Assembly: GCF_010731895.1 (NCBI RefSeq)
Contig: NZ_AP022596.1
Span: 1,426,001-1,490,000, forward strand
Reading direction: 5' to 3'
Origin: Mycolicibacterium helvum
GTDB lineage: Bacteria > Actinomycetota > Actinomycetes > Mycobacteriales > Mycobacteriaceae
DNA length: 64,000 bases
Below are positions 17,844-27,169 of this stretch, piece by piece (within the stretch, counting starts at the first letter, position 1; every line of letters begins with the position of its first letter). Both the position numbers and the translations under genes were made by a program. Under the pieces are notes generated by a model. The model was not told the origin of the DNA and made no database searches. It saw only the letters and a program-made list of their open reading frames with translations.

Positions 17844-18716
17844 GTGACGCTAGCTGACCCGGAGCCATCCGCGGTCGCTGCCGACACCCCCGGCGGGGTA
17901 CAGGTCATCGAGAACTGGACCGCCGGATATGTGAAGCGACATCCGCTCGCTTCCCTCACGACCGTCGGTGACCAGTTCGTTCTCGGGGTGAGAACGTTGC
18001 AGTACTTGCTGGTGGATCTGGTCACCGGCCGCTTCCCGTTCAAGGAGTTCGTCCGTCAGGGCGCCTTCATGGCCGGGACGGCCGTCGTGCCGACCGTGCT
18101 GGTGGCACTGCCGGTCGGGGTGACCTTGTCGATTCAGTTCGCCCTGCTCGCCGGCCAGGTGGGCGCCACCTCCCTGGCGGGTGCGGCCAGCGGTCTGGCC
18201 GTGATCCGACAAGCCGCGTCCCTGGTGGCGGCCATCCTGATGGCCGCCGCCGTCGGCTCCGCCATCACCGCCGATCTGGGCTCGCGCACGATGCGCGAAG
18301 AGATCGACGCCATGGAGGTGATGGGGGTTTCGGTGATCCGCCGCCTCGTCGTCCCGCGGTTCGCCGCGGCGATCATGATCGGCGTCGCGCTCACCGGAGT
18401 GGTGTGCTTCGTCGGGTTCCTGGCCAGCTACCTGTTCAACGTCTACTTCCAGAACGGCGCCCCCGGCAGCTTCGTGGCGACCTTCGCCGCGTTCACCACA
18501 CCGGGCGATATGGTGCTGGCGCTACTCAAGGCGGTGATCTTCGGCGCCATCGTCGCAGTGGTGTCCAGCCAGAAGGGCTTGGCCACCCAGGGCGGCCCGA
18601 CCGGGGTGGCCAACTCGGTCAATGCCGCTGTCGTCGAATCGATCCTGATCCTGATGATCGTCAACGTCGTCATCAGCCAGCTCTACAACATGCTGTTCCC
18701 CAGGGTGGGGCTGTGA
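17844..18716 (+). CDS. yrbEA: YrbE/MlaE-type permease, first subunit of the mce transporter
   Basis: A 290-residue inner-membrane permease with about five or six hydrophobic segments. The conserved EIDAMEVMGVSVIRRLVVPR loop is the MlaE/YrbE signature and probably contacts the ATPase. With YrbEB it should form the membrane core of an ABC-type lipid importer whose outer part is built from the six Mce proteins; the ATPase (MceG) is usually encoded elsewhere and is not in this window. GTG start; the ATG at 17833 reads into a stop after four codons. One base separates its stop from the next GTG. Confidence 0.92.
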   Translation: MTLADPEPSAVAADTPGGVQVIENWTAGYVKRHPLASLTTVGDQFVLGVRTLQYLLVDLVTGRFPFKEFVRQGAFMAGTAVVPTVLVALPVGVTLSIQFALLAGQVGATSLAGAASGLAVIRQAASLVAAILMAAAVGSAITADLGSRTMREEIDAMEVMGVSVIRRLVVPRFAAAIMIGVALTGVVCFVGFLASYLFNVYFQNGAPGSFVATFAAFTTPGDMVLALLKAVIFGAIVAVVSSQKGLATQGGPTGVANSVNAAVVESILILMIVNVVISQLYNMLFPRVGL

Positions 18717-18717
18717 G

Positions 18718-19572
18718 GTGACTGCGTCGACGTATAGCCCGTTCCGGGTCCCGTGGATCCGGTTCACTCGAGCGCTGTCCTCGCCGGTTATTCGGCTGGG
18801 CCACATTTTGGTCTTCTTCATCCGTGCGGTGGCCGCGGTGCCGATCGTGTTGCGCCACTACCGAACCGAATTCGCCCGGCTGCTGTCCGATATCGCCTGG
18901 GGCAACGGCTCACTCGTGGTCGGCGGCGGCACCGCCGGGGTCGCGCTGGTCCTCGGTGTGACGGTCGGCGCGATCGTCGGCATCGAGGGCTACAACTTCT
19001 TGAACCTGCTCGGCCTGGGACCGGCCACCGGGATCATCTCGTCGTTGGTGAACACCAGGGAGCTGGCGCCGATAGCGGCCTCGCTGGCGTTCGCGACACA
19101 GGGCGGCTGCCGATTCACCGCCCAACTGGGATCCATGCGGATCGCCGAAGAGATCGACGCCCTGGACTCGTTGGCGATCCGGCCCATCCCCTATCTGGTC
19201 ACCACCCGGCTGATGGCCTCGGTCGTCGCCGTGATCCCGCTCTACGTCCTGTGTTTGGCAGTGAGCTACCTGACCACCCAGATCGTCGTCGAGGTCATCA
19301 GCGGCGGATCGAATGGGGCGTATCTGCACTACTTCACGCTGATGCTGTCTGGCACCGACGTCTTGTACTCGCTGCTGAAGGCGGTCGTCTTCGTCTGGAT
19401 CGCCTCGACGATCCAGTGCTACTACGGCTTCTACGCCAGCGGCGGACCCGAGGGAGTCGGTATCGCCGCCGGGCACGCCATGCGGGCGGCGATCACGGTG
19501 ACGATCATCGTGAACATGCTCATGACCATGGCGCTGTGGAGCGTCGCCGCCGGAGCGAGATTCGGCGGATAG
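18718..19572 (+). CDS. yrbEB: YrbE/MlaE-type permease, second subunit of the mce transporter
   Basis: A 284-residue partner permease with the same fold. RIAEEIDALDSLAIRPIPYL is the signature loop, followed by TTRLMASVVAVIPLYVLCLA. It should pair with YrbEA in the inner membrane to feed lipid across to the cytoplasm. The GTG start follows one base after the upstream stop, and the stop is directly followed by the mceA ATG, so translation of the operon is tightly coupled. Confidence 0.92.
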   Translation: MTASTYSPFRVPWIRFTRALSSPVIRLGHILVFFIRAVAAVPIVLRHYRTEFARLLSDIAWGNGSLVVGGGTAGVALVLGVTVGAIVGIEGYNFLNLLGLGPATGIISSLVNTRELAPIAASLAFATQGGCRFTAQLGSMRIAEEIDALDSLAIRPIPYLVTTRLMASVVAVIPLYVLCLAVSYLTTQIVVEVISGGSNGAYLHYFTLMLSGTDVLYSLLKAVVFVWIASTIQCYYGFYASGGPEGVGIAAGHAMRAAITVTIIVNMLMTMALWSVAAGARFGG

Positions 19573-20943
19573 ATGGCGAATTCGTTTGACCTGGACGGGC
19601 GCGGCCCCTCGGACCGGCAGCTGCTCTTCTGCGGGCTGGGCGTGCTGCTGGTGGCGTCGCTGGTGACCACGCTGCTGCTGGCCAAGTCCAACGGCAAGCT
19701 CGACAACTACGTCCGGGTGATCGCCGACCTGCTCAATGTCGGCGACGGGTTGCCGCAGAAGTCGGACGTGAAATACCACGGCGTGCTGGTCGGCTCCGTC
19801 GACAGCGTGATCCCCGCCGCGAACGGCCATCCCAATTACGTGCACATCGACTTGCATCCCGAATACGCCGGCTCCATACCGGCTTCGGTGACCGCTCGGG
19901 TCGTTCCCTCCAATGTGTTCGCGGTGTCAGCGGTGCAGCTGGTCGCCAACGGGGCCGGTCCGGCGATCCGCGCCGGCGAGCACATCCCCGAAGACACCGC
20001 CCTACCCACCGTGTTGTTCCAGACCACCATCAGCAAGCTGCGCGACGTGCTGGCCGCCACCGGTCGCGGACGCGAGGACCGCAGCGTGGGAATCCTGGCC
20101 GCCGTCAACACCGCCACCGAGAACCGCCGCGGCACGCTGCTCGCCAGCGGCGCCCAGCTCAACCGGCTGCTCGACCAGCTCAACTCGATCGTCAGCACCG
20201 ACGAGGGGCCCTCTACGGTGTCCGCGCTGATCGACGCCACACACGGATTGGCCTCCACCGCACCCGATCTGGTGGACGCCCTGCACCAGGCGGTCGAACC
20301 GATGCAGGTGCTGGCCGAAAAGCGCTCGGCCCTGACCACGTTGCTCACCGGCGGCGCGCACACCGTGGGTACCACCCATACCGCGGTCGACAACCACATC
20401 GACCAGCTCACCGGTATCACCACCCACCTGACTCCGGTGCTGGGCAGCCTCGCGATGAACGCAGGGAAGTTCGTCCCGGCGTTCACGAAGCTGAACGAGT
20501 TGTCCCGCAAGTTCTTCGACGAGGTGTGGATACCCGAGCTGGATACCGCCAACATGCGCGTCAATCTGTCGTTGACGCCGAGCTATTCCTACACCCGTGC
20601 CGACTGCCCCCGCTATGGCCAGCTGTTGGGGCCCAGTTGCTACACCGCACCGGAGATCGTGGTGCGGCCCGACCTGCCCGAGATGCTGCTTCCGCAGAAC
20701 TACCAGCCGCCCAAGGATCTGGCCCCGACACCGGGCACCGTCGTAGGACCGAATGGCAACCTCGTCGCCGTCGGCCCGCCACTGATCAACCCCAACCCCA
20801 ACCTGACCGACCCGAATCCCCCTGTGCCACCATGGCTCTCCCCCGCACCACGGGTGCCGGGCACTGCCGATCCCGCGGACGCGCCGCCATCACCGGCGCC
20901 CGCGGCGCCACTGCCCGCCGAAGCGCCCGGAGGGTCCCGATGA
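19573..20943 (+). CDS. mceA: MceA family lipid-transfer protein
   Basis: A 456-residue protein anchored by one N-terminal helix (about 14-36). The MlaD-type beta domain follows (VRVIADLLNVGDGLPQKSDV, KYHGVLVGSVDSV), then a long helical region that in Mce complexes forms a periplasm-spanning tube, and a proline-rich tail. Mce complexes import hydrophobic substrates such as fatty acids or sterols; which lipid is handled here is not visible. The stop overlaps the mceB start (ATGA). Confidence 0.92.
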   Translation: MANSFDLDGRGPSDRQLLFCGLGVLLVASLVTTLLLAKSNGKLDNYVRVIADLLNVGDGLPQKSDVKYHGVLVGSVDSVIPAANGHPNYVHIDLHPEYAGSIPASVTARVVPSNVFAVSAVQLVANGAGPAIRAGEHIPEDTALPTVLFQTTISKLRDVLAATGRGREDRSVGILAAVNTATENRRGTLLASGAQLNRLLDQLNSIVSTDEGPSTVSALIDATHGLASTAPDLVDALHQAVEPMQVLAEKRSALTTLLTGGAHTVGTTHTAVDNHIDQLTGITTHLTPVLGSLAMNAGKFVPAFTKLNELSRKFFDEVWIPELDTANMRVNLSLTPSYSYTRADCPRYGQLLGPSCYTAPEIVVRPDLPEMLLPQNYQPPKDLAPTPGTVVGPNGNLVAVGPPLINPNPNLTDPNPPVPPWLSPAPRVPGTADPADAPPSPAPAAPLPAEAPGGSR

Positions 20944-21995
20944 AATTTCGCGCCCCACTGATCGGGCTGTCCCTGTTCATGGTCGTGGCCATAACGCTGA
21001 CCTGGCTGGTCTATGTCACCCTGCGCCGCGATGTGGCCGGCCCCACCACCCCGTATGCCGCGATGTTCACCGACGTCTACGGACTGCGCGAAGGTGACGA
21101 CGTCCGGATGGCCGGCGTGCGGGTCGGGCGGGTCGAAAAGATCGAGCTGAGCGGCAAATTGGCCAAGGTGTCGTTCGTCGTCCAGAACGACCAGCACCTG
21201 TTCGGCAACACCGTGGCGTCGGTGACCTACCAGAACATCGTCGGCCAACGCTATCTGGGGTTGGCCCTGGGTAAGACGGGCGACCCGGGACTACTGGCCC
21301 CACACACCACCATCCCGGTCGAGCGCACCGATCCGTCATTCGACGTCGGCACGCTGCTCAACGGTTACGAACCCCTGTTTTCCGTTCTCAACCCTCGCGA
21401 CGCCGACAACCTGACCAAGGGCGTCATCCAATCATTGCAGGGCGATAACGCCTCGATCGTGGATCTGGTCAGCCAAACCTCCACCCTCACCGACACATTC
21501 GCCGGACGAGACCAAACGCTGGGCACTGTCATCACCCAGCTGAACACGGTGACGGGAAACCTCGCCACCCAGAACAAGAACCTCGACCAGGTGCTCTCCC
21601 AAACCAGCAAGGTCATGTCGGACTTCAACGCACGGCGCCCCGAGCTGGTGGACTCGACCGGCACCATGGCGAGGGTGATCCGCCAGCTCTCGACCATCTC
21701 CGACACCGTCGATCCTCAGTTGAACGACATGATCACCCGCCAGCCCGGTTTCACCGGGCACCTGGTCACCATCGAACCGCAGCTGGCGTTCACCGGTGAC
21801 AACCTGCCGCTCATGCTCAAAGGACTGGCCCGGATCACCAACGAAGGCGCGTTCGGCAACGCGTACCCCTGCGATTTGAACCTCACCGGCTTCTTCCCCG
21901 GCCTCAACGATGTGGTGCCGATCATCGTCGACCACGCGACCCCGGGCAACAATGCCACCTACACTCCCCGATGCAGGAACATGGCCAATGGCTAA
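20940..21995 (+). CDS. mceB: MceB family lipid-transfer protein
   Basis: A 351-residue Mce subunit: a membrane anchor (about 7-27), an MlaD domain (YAAMFTDVYGLREGDDVRMA, VRVGRVEKIELSG, VASVTYQNIVGQRYLGL), then helices with a cysteine pair near the end (YPCDLNLTGF, PRCRNMANG). The start ATG at 20940 overlaps the mceA stop; longer readings run over mceA and are spurious. It overlaps mceC by eight bases. Confidence 0.92.
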   Translation: MKFRAPLIGLSLFMVVAITLTWLVYVTLRRDVAGPTTPYAAMFTDVYGLREGDDVRMAGVRVGRVEKIELSGKLAKVSFVVQNDQHLFGNTVASVTYQNIVGQRYLGLALGKTGDPGLLAPHTTIPVERTDPSFDVGTLLNGYEPLFSVLNPRDADNLTKGVIQSLQGDNASIVDLVSQTSTLTDTFAGRDQTLGTVITQLNTVTGNLATQNKNLDQVLSQTSKVMSDFNARRPELVDSTGTMARVIRQLSTISDTVDPQLNDMITRQPGFTGHLVTIEPQLAFTGDNLPLMLKGLARITNEGAFGNAYPCDLNLTGFFPGLNDVVPIIVDHATPGNNATYTPRCRNMANG

Positions 21996-23007
21996 GCGCC
22001 GGCTGGAAAGCTACAACAAGACCTGGCTCGGTCTGATCGCCGTGGCCGTGGTCGGCGTCACCGTCGGGGCGATGCTGATTGCCAACGCCGCCAACATCGG
22101 TCATCGGCACTACACCGCGAAGTTCCTCCAAGCCGCGGCGCTGCAGACGGGGAACCCGATCACGATCGGCGGCATCCAGGTCGGCAAGGTCACCAGCATG
22201 AAGCTGGCCGGCGACCACGTCGAGGCCGGCCTCGAGGTGCGTGACGACGTCGTGCTGGGCAAGAACTCGCGGGCGGTGATCAAGGTCGCCACCATCCTGG
22301 GCTCCCGCTATCTGGCGCTGGAGCCCGAAGACGGTGGGACGCTGCCCGATAACACCTTCGACTTGGCGCACACCGAGGTGCCCTACGACCTGCAGGCCGC
22401 GCTGGCCGATGTGACCACCACCTACGAACAGGTCGACACCGACGCATTCGCGAAGTCGCTGGGGATCCTGGGCACGCAGATGCAGGGCCTGCCCGCCGTG
22501 GTGCCGCAGGCCATGCGGAACATCCAAACCCTGTCGACGGTGATCGCCGATCGCCGCGATCAGCTGGGTGCCCTGCTGAAGAGCACCGACACGGTGAGCA
22601 GCACCCTGGAACGTCAGCACGCCAACATCGCCGCGATGATCAATCAGGGGCAGGAGCTGATCGGCCGGTTCGTCGAGCGTAGTGCCACCTTCCACGCGAT
22701 GATGGCGGCGCTGACCAATCTGGTGAACACGTTGAGCACCACGGTGGTGACCAATAGGGGCGAGCTGGACCAGACCATCAAGAATCTGCGCCAGCTGTCC
22801 GACCTGCTCGCCCAGCATGACGATCTGCTGCGCAGCACCCTGCAGGCCGGCCCGGTGGCATTGCGCGGTTTTGCGAACGCGAGCGGCACCGGCAACGCGT
22901 TCGATTTCAACACCCCGAACGGTCTGGTCATCGACTCCTGGATGTGCGCGATCAGCGGGCGGGCCAAGCAGTTCGGCATGGTCCAGTACTACAAGGACTG
23001 CAAGTGA
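21988..23007 (+). CDS. mceC: MceC family lipid-transfer protein
   Basis: A 339-residue Mce subunit with an anchor helix (about 13-32) and an MlaD domain (AALQTGNPITIGGIQVGKVT, VIKVATILGSRYLALEPED). The start MAKRRLESYNK at 21988 is chosen because it places the anchor near the N-terminus; it lies eight bases inside the mceB gene. There is no long proline-rich tail, unlike many MceC proteins. The stop overlaps the mceD GTG start. Confidence 0.92.
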   Translation: MAKRRLESYNKTWLGLIAVAVVGVTVGAMLIANAANIGHRHYTAKFLQAAALQTGNPITIGGIQVGKVTSMKLAGDHVEAGLEVRDDVVLGKNSRAVIKVATILGSRYLALEPEDGGTLPDNTFDLAHTEVPYDLQAALADVTTTYEQVDTDAFAKSLGILGTQMQGLPAVVPQAMRNIQTLSTVIADRRDQLGALLKSTDTVSSTLERQHANIAAMINQGQELIGRFVERSATFHAMMAALTNLVNTLSTTVVTNRGELDQTIKNLRQLSDLLAQHDDLLRSTLQAGPVALRGFANASGTGNAFDFNTPNGLVIDSWMCAISGRAKQFGMVQYYKDCK

Positions 23008-24119
23008 ACGCGCGGGCCAGACTGCTGGCGGTCGCGACAGTGATCACGGTGGTCGTGGCATCGGTGGTCACCGTCGCGTGGGTGTACGTCAAGTCGAGCA
23101 CCGATCACATCACGTTGACCGCGCAATTCGACAGCGCGGCAGGACTTTATGTCGACAACACGGTCGCTGTGCTGGGCATGCCGGTCGGCAAGGTCACTGC
23201 GATCACCCCCAAGAGCGGCTACGTCGAGGTCCAGTTCACCGTCGACCGCGACGTGAAGATCCCCGCGGACGCCCAGGCGGTGACGATAACGACCTCGATC
23301 CTGACCGACCGCCAGATCGAGCTCACCCCGCCGTATCGGGGTGGCCCGACACTGGCGGACCATGACACCATCGGGCTGTCCCGGACCAAGACACCGGTCG
23401 AGTTCGCCCGCGTGCTCGGTGTGTTGGACAAGATCTCGACCTCGCTCAAGGGTGACGGCAACGGCAACGGGCCGGTCGCCGACGTCGTCAACTCGGGTGC
23501 GGCGATCGCCGACGGCAATGGCGAGAAGATCAAAAGTGCGCTGGGTGAGCTGTCGGATGCGTTGCGCCTGTCCGCCGACGGCGGTACGCAGACTCGGGAT
23601 CAGCTGACCACGATCGTGCGTAACCTCAGCTCGCTGTTGCAGGCCGCCGCCGACAACGACGCAAAGCTGCGTGACTTCGGCACCACCGTGCGTCAGCTGA
23701 GCCAGATCGTCAACGACGAGGACTTCGGCAGCGGCACCACCGGCAAGACGATGAACACCCTGCTGACCCAGGTCGGTGACTTCCTGGAGAAGAACCGCGA
23801 CAACATCAAAGCTGTTGTCAGCAATGGCAGTACGACGGCCAACACGCTCGTGGACCGTCAGCGCGATCTCAAGGAGTTCATCGACGTCGCCCCGCTGACG
23901 CTGGACAACCTCTACAACGTCGTCGACCAGCGCAACGGCGCGGCACGGGCCCGGGTGCTCACCGATCGGGTGTTGTTCGACAACCAGGCCACCAAGGAGA
24001 TCTGCAACATGATGGGCTTGCGCCAGCTGGGGTGCAGCACCGGCACATTGCAGGACTTCGGACCGGACTTCGGCTTGACGTATGTCCTTGACGGCATGGC
24101 CGCGATGGGGCAGAAATGA
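23004..24119 (+). CDS. mceD: MceD family lipid-transfer protein
   Basis: A 371-residue Mce subunit. The anchor is at about 7-27 (AVATVITVVVASVVTVAWVY), then the MlaD domain (TLTAQFDSAAGLYVDNTVAV, LGMPVGKVTAITPKSGYVEV) and helices containing EDFGSGTTGKTMNTLLTQVG. The GTG start at 23004 overlaps the mceC stop as GTGA. It is shorter than many MceD proteins, lacking an extended C-terminal tail. The stop overlaps the mceE ATG. Confidence 0.92.
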   Translation: MNARARLLAVATVITVVVASVVTVAWVYVKSSTDHITLTAQFDSAAGLYVDNTVAVLGMPVGKVTAITPKSGYVEVQFTVDRDVKIPADAQAVTITTSILTDRQIELTPPYRGGPTLADHDTIGLSRTKTPVEFARVLGVLDKISTSLKGDGNGNGPVADVVNSGAAIADGNGEKIKSALGELSDALRLSADGGTQTRDQLTTIVRNLSSLLQAAADNDAKLRDFGTTVRQLSQIVNDEDFGSGTTGKTMNTLLTQVGDFLEKNRDNIKAVVSNGSTTANTLVDRQRDLKEFIDVAPLTLDNLYNVVDQRNGAARARVLTDRVLFDNQATKEICNMMGLRQLGCSTGTLQDFGPDFGLTYVLDGMAAMGQK

Positions 24120-25309
24120 AGCGCGCCATAGCGATCCTGGTCGTCGCGGTCGGCGCCACGGCGTGCTCGTCGAACGGGTTGTCCAGCCTGCCATTGCCTG
24201 CGCCGACCGTCGGCAGTGGCGGGTACCGGCTGACCGTGGTGTTCTCCAACGCGCTGAACCTGCCCGCCAACGCCAAGGTGAAACTCGCCGGCGCCGACGT
24301 CGGTCAGATGGAAACCATGGTGGCGCGCAACTACACCGCGGTCACCACGATCCGGATCATGGACGGGGTCCGGCTACCACAGGGCAGCACGGTCGAATTG
24401 CGTTCGGCCACCCCACTGGGCGATGTGTTCATCGCGCTGAAACCACCGGCAGCCGCCTCCGCAACCACACCGCTGTTGAAGGACGGCGACACCATCGGAC
24501 TTGATTCCACGACGGCGGCGGCCACAGTGGAATCGGTGCTCAGCGCGGCGGCGGTGATGGTCAACGGCGGCGCCGTGCGCAATCTCACCAACGTCATCAA
24601 CGGCATGGGCAAGGCGACCGGCGACCAGGGCCAGGCATTCGGGGACATCATCGCCAAGACCAACGGAACGCTGTCCAAGCTGGTGTCGCGCTCGGACCAG
24701 ATCTCTGTGGCCCTCACCGAGACATCGCGATTGGCCACCGCTCTCGACGCCAAGAACCAGGCGCTGGCCGAGGTGATGGCCGCAGCGGGGCCCGCCACCG
24801 ACACGCTGGCCGCCAACGCCGACACCGTCGCCGACGTCGTACAGCAGGTCGGTGACACCAGCAAGCAGCTGGAAAAGTTCCCGTCGATCGCGGGCACCGA
24901 CACCAGCGGGCGCAGTGTGATCGCCGACGCCAACACCATCGCGCGATCGTGGAATGACTTGGTCTTGGCTCCGGATGCGAATCTGGCCGCGCTGAACCGG
25001 TTGATGCCGCCGTTCATCAAAGCCACCGCCAGCAATGCGATTTCGGTGCGGGCAAGCATCGACCGGTTGGTGCTCGGGTCGATCCCCGACGCCGGATTCG
25101 GCGGCGACGTCGGATTCCACGGGCCCAAGCGCTACGACTGGGCCCAGATGGCCGGCACGTTCAAGTACACGCTGTGGCGGCTACAGCAACGCGTCGTTGG
25201 GCAGGGCCCCGGCGTTGCTCAGGTTCCGGTGCTGCCCAGCCCGACTGACCCCGGCGCGCTGATCGTCGCGCCACCTGCCGGGCCGCCCGCATCGGAGCCA
25301 CCGCCATGA
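24116..25309 (+). CDS. mceE: MceE family lipoprotein (LprK-like)
   Basis: A 397-residue lipoprotein Mce subunit. The signal peptide ends in a lipobox, VGATACSS, with the modified cysteine at 17. The MlaD domain follows (YRLTVVFSNALNLPANAKVK, LAGADVGQMETM), then the helical region and a Pro/Ala-rich end. MceE is typically the only lipidated member of the hexamer. It overlaps both neighbours by four bases (ATGA). Confidence 0.92.
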   Translation: MKRAIAILVVAVGATACSSNGLSSLPLPAPTVGSGGYRLTVVFSNALNLPANAKVKLAGADVGQMETMVARNYTAVTTIRIMDGVRLPQGSTVELRSATPLGDVFIALKPPAAASATTPLLKDGDTIGLDSTTAAATVESVLSAAAVMVNGGAVRNLTNVINGMGKATGDQGQAFGDIIAKTNGTLSKLVSRSDQISVALTETSRLATALDAKNQALAEVMAAAGPATDTLAANADTVADVVQQVGDTSKQLEKFPSIAGTDTSGRSVIADANTIARSWNDLVLAPDANLAALNRLMPPFIKATASNAISVRASIDRLVLGSIPDAGFGGDVGFHGPKRYDWAQMAGTFKYTLWRLQQRVVGQGPGVAQVPVLPSPTDPGALIVAPPAGPPASEPPP

Positions 25310-26556
25310 TCGACAAGGCTGCCGATCAGCTGGTGCGAGTGGTCGGGTTCGGGCATCGACACCGATTGTGGTTGTCGACAGCGGGTTTGGTGCTGACGCT
25401 GGTGATCGCGGCGGCCTATGTGTTGGTCGGCGCGCTGCGGGTGACGCCGTTCGACTCGGCGTATCGGGTGACGGTCGAGCTGCCGGAATCCGGCGGGCTG
25501 CTGCCCAATCAGGACGTCACGCTCCGCGGCGTGGCGATCGGACGGGTGCAGTCGCTGGCGATCACGCCCGACGGCGTCGCCGCGGTGGCCACGGTGCGTT
25601 CGGATGTCCGGATTCCGGCGGCGAGTCCGGTGCGGGTGTCGGGACTGTCCCCCGCCGGTGAGCAGTACATCGAGTTCACGCCGGAGTCCGATGCCGGACC
25701 GTACCTGCAGGACGGCAGCGTCATCGCGCAGACCAAGACGTCGGTGCCGGTCAGCCTGGCGCAGCTGTTGGCCAACGCCGACGGGATGTTGCGGCAAGTC
25801 GATCCGGCCAAGCTGGAGCTGATCAAGAAAGAGCTCAGCCTGACCAGTCAGGGCCCGCAGAAGCTGGCCGACATCATCGACGGCGGCACATTCCTGTTGT
25901 CCACGCTGGATTCGGTTCTGCCGCAGACCACGAGCATTCTGCGGACCAGCCGGGTCGTGCTGACGATGGCCGCCGACAAGAACCCGGGCATCAAGGTTGC
26001 CACCGGAAACCTCAGCCGCACGTTCACCGGGGTCGGCAAGATGCTCGACGGGTATCGCCGGTTCACCGACCAGACGCCGCAAACCCTTTCTGCCGCAGAC
26101 AATCTGTTCACCGACAACTCCGACCCGATGGTGGGGCTGCTGACCAGCATGGCCACCGCGTCGCAGCTGTTGTATGTGCGGGTGCCGGCCCTCAACGCGC
26201 TGTTCCCGGACTACCGCGGGTCGCTGCTCGATGCGCTGGGCAGCATCATGCACGACAACGGTTTGTGGGCGACCGCCGACATCTACCCGCGCTACGCGTG
26301 CGATTACGGGACTCCGCGGCCGCCGGCGTCGTCGGCCGACTACCCCGAGCCCTACCTGTACACCTACTGCCGCGACGACGATCCCGCGGTGCTGATTCGC
26401 GGCGCCAAGAACGCACCGCGGCCGGCCGGCGACGACACCGCCGGTCCCCCGCCCGGCGCCGACCTGGGCCAGACCACCGACCCGACACCCAAGGGCCGCT
26501 ACACCATTCCGACCCCCTATGGCGGCCCGGTGCTGCCGATCGAACCGCCGAGCTGA
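25306..26556 (+). CDS. mceF: MceF family lipid-transfer protein
   Basis: A 416-residue Mce subunit: an anchor helix (about 22-42), an MlaD domain (SGGLLPNQDVTLRGVAIGRV, RVSGLSPAGEQYIEFTPESD), a long helical part and a low-complexity C-terminus rich in proline. This completes the A-F set, so the operon encodes all six tube subunits. The next gene begins 11 bases downstream after a clear ribosome site. Confidence 0.92.
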   Translation: MIDKAADQLVRVVGFGHRHRLWLSTAGLVLTLVIAAAYVLVGALRVTPFDSAYRVTVELPESGGLLPNQDVTLRGVAIGRVQSLAITPDGVAAVATVRSDVRIPAASPVRVSGLSPAGEQYIEFTPESDAGPYLQDGSVIAQTKTSVPVSLAQLLANADGMLRQVDPAKLELIKKELSLTSQGPQKLADIIDGGTFLLSTLDSVLPQTTSILRTSRVVLTMAADKNPGIKVATGNLSRTFTGVGKMLDGYRRFTDQTPQTLSAADNLFTDNSDPMVGLLTSMATASQLLYVRVPALNALFPDYRGSLLDALGSIMHDNGLWATADIYPRYACDYGTPRPPASSADYPEPYLYTYCRDDDPAVLIRGAKNAPRPAGDDTAGPPPGADLGQTTDPTPKGRYTIPTPYGGPVLPIEPPS

Positions 26557-26567
26557 AGGAGATTACG

Positions 26568-27164
26568 GTGACCGTTACCAGTGAGACCGAGGTTGAGGCT
26601 GAGGTCGCGGCTGACGCTGAGGCTGAGGCTGCCGATGCACCCGAAACCAAGACCGAGGCTGCGGTCGAGGAACCCTCGCCCCGGCAGTGGCCGCGGCTGA
26701 TCCGTCGTGGCCTGGTGTGGGCGTTGGTCGTCGGTTTGCTTGGGGCTTGCGGGTTCCTTGGCTGGCAGGTGTGGCAGGAGCGGGAGATCTCTGCGGCTTC
26801 GCGGGACGCACAGCAGGCTGCCGTGCACTACGCGCAGGTGCTGACGAGCATCGACTCGAACAACGTGGATCAGAACTTCGCCGAGGTGCTCAACGGCGCC
26901 ACCGGCGAATTCAAGGACATGTACTCGCAATCCAGCGCACAGCTGCGCCAGCTGTTGGTGGACAACAAGGCCACCGCTCGGGGCGTGGTGATCGATTCGG
27001 CAGTGAAGTCGGCGTCGAAGAACCAGGTCGTCGTGCTGCTGTTCGTCGACCAGACGGTGGCCAACAAGGCCGCGCCAGATCCACGCATCGACCGCAGCCG
27101 GGTGAAGATGACCATGGACAAGGTCGACGGCGCCTGGCGGGCAAGCAAAGTCGAACTTCCCTGA
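26568..27164 (+). CDS. Mce-associated membrane protein (Mas)
   Basis: A 198-residue protein with an acidic Ala/Glu-repeat N-terminus (cytoplasmic, residues 1-38), one membrane helix (about 47-66) and an outer domain resembling the NTF2-like fold of Mce-associated proteins (FAEVLNGATGEFKDMYSQSS, VLLFVDQTVANK). Such proteins stabilise or assist Mce complexes. The GTG start is served by AAGGAGA six bases upstream. The repetitive GAGGCTGAGGC DNA at 26590-26660 encodes the acidic tail and may vary in length between strains. Confidence 0.85.
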   Translation: MTVTSETEVEAEVAADAEAEAADAPETKTEAAVEEPSPRQWPRLIRRGLVWALVVGLLGACGFLGWQVWQEREISAASRDAQQAAVHYAQVLTSIDSNNVDQNFAEVLNGATGEFKDMYSQSSAQLRQLLVDNKATARGVVIDSAVKSASKNQVVVLLFVDQTVANKAAPDPRIDRSRVKMTMDKVDGAWRASKVELP

Positions 27165-27169
27165 TTCGT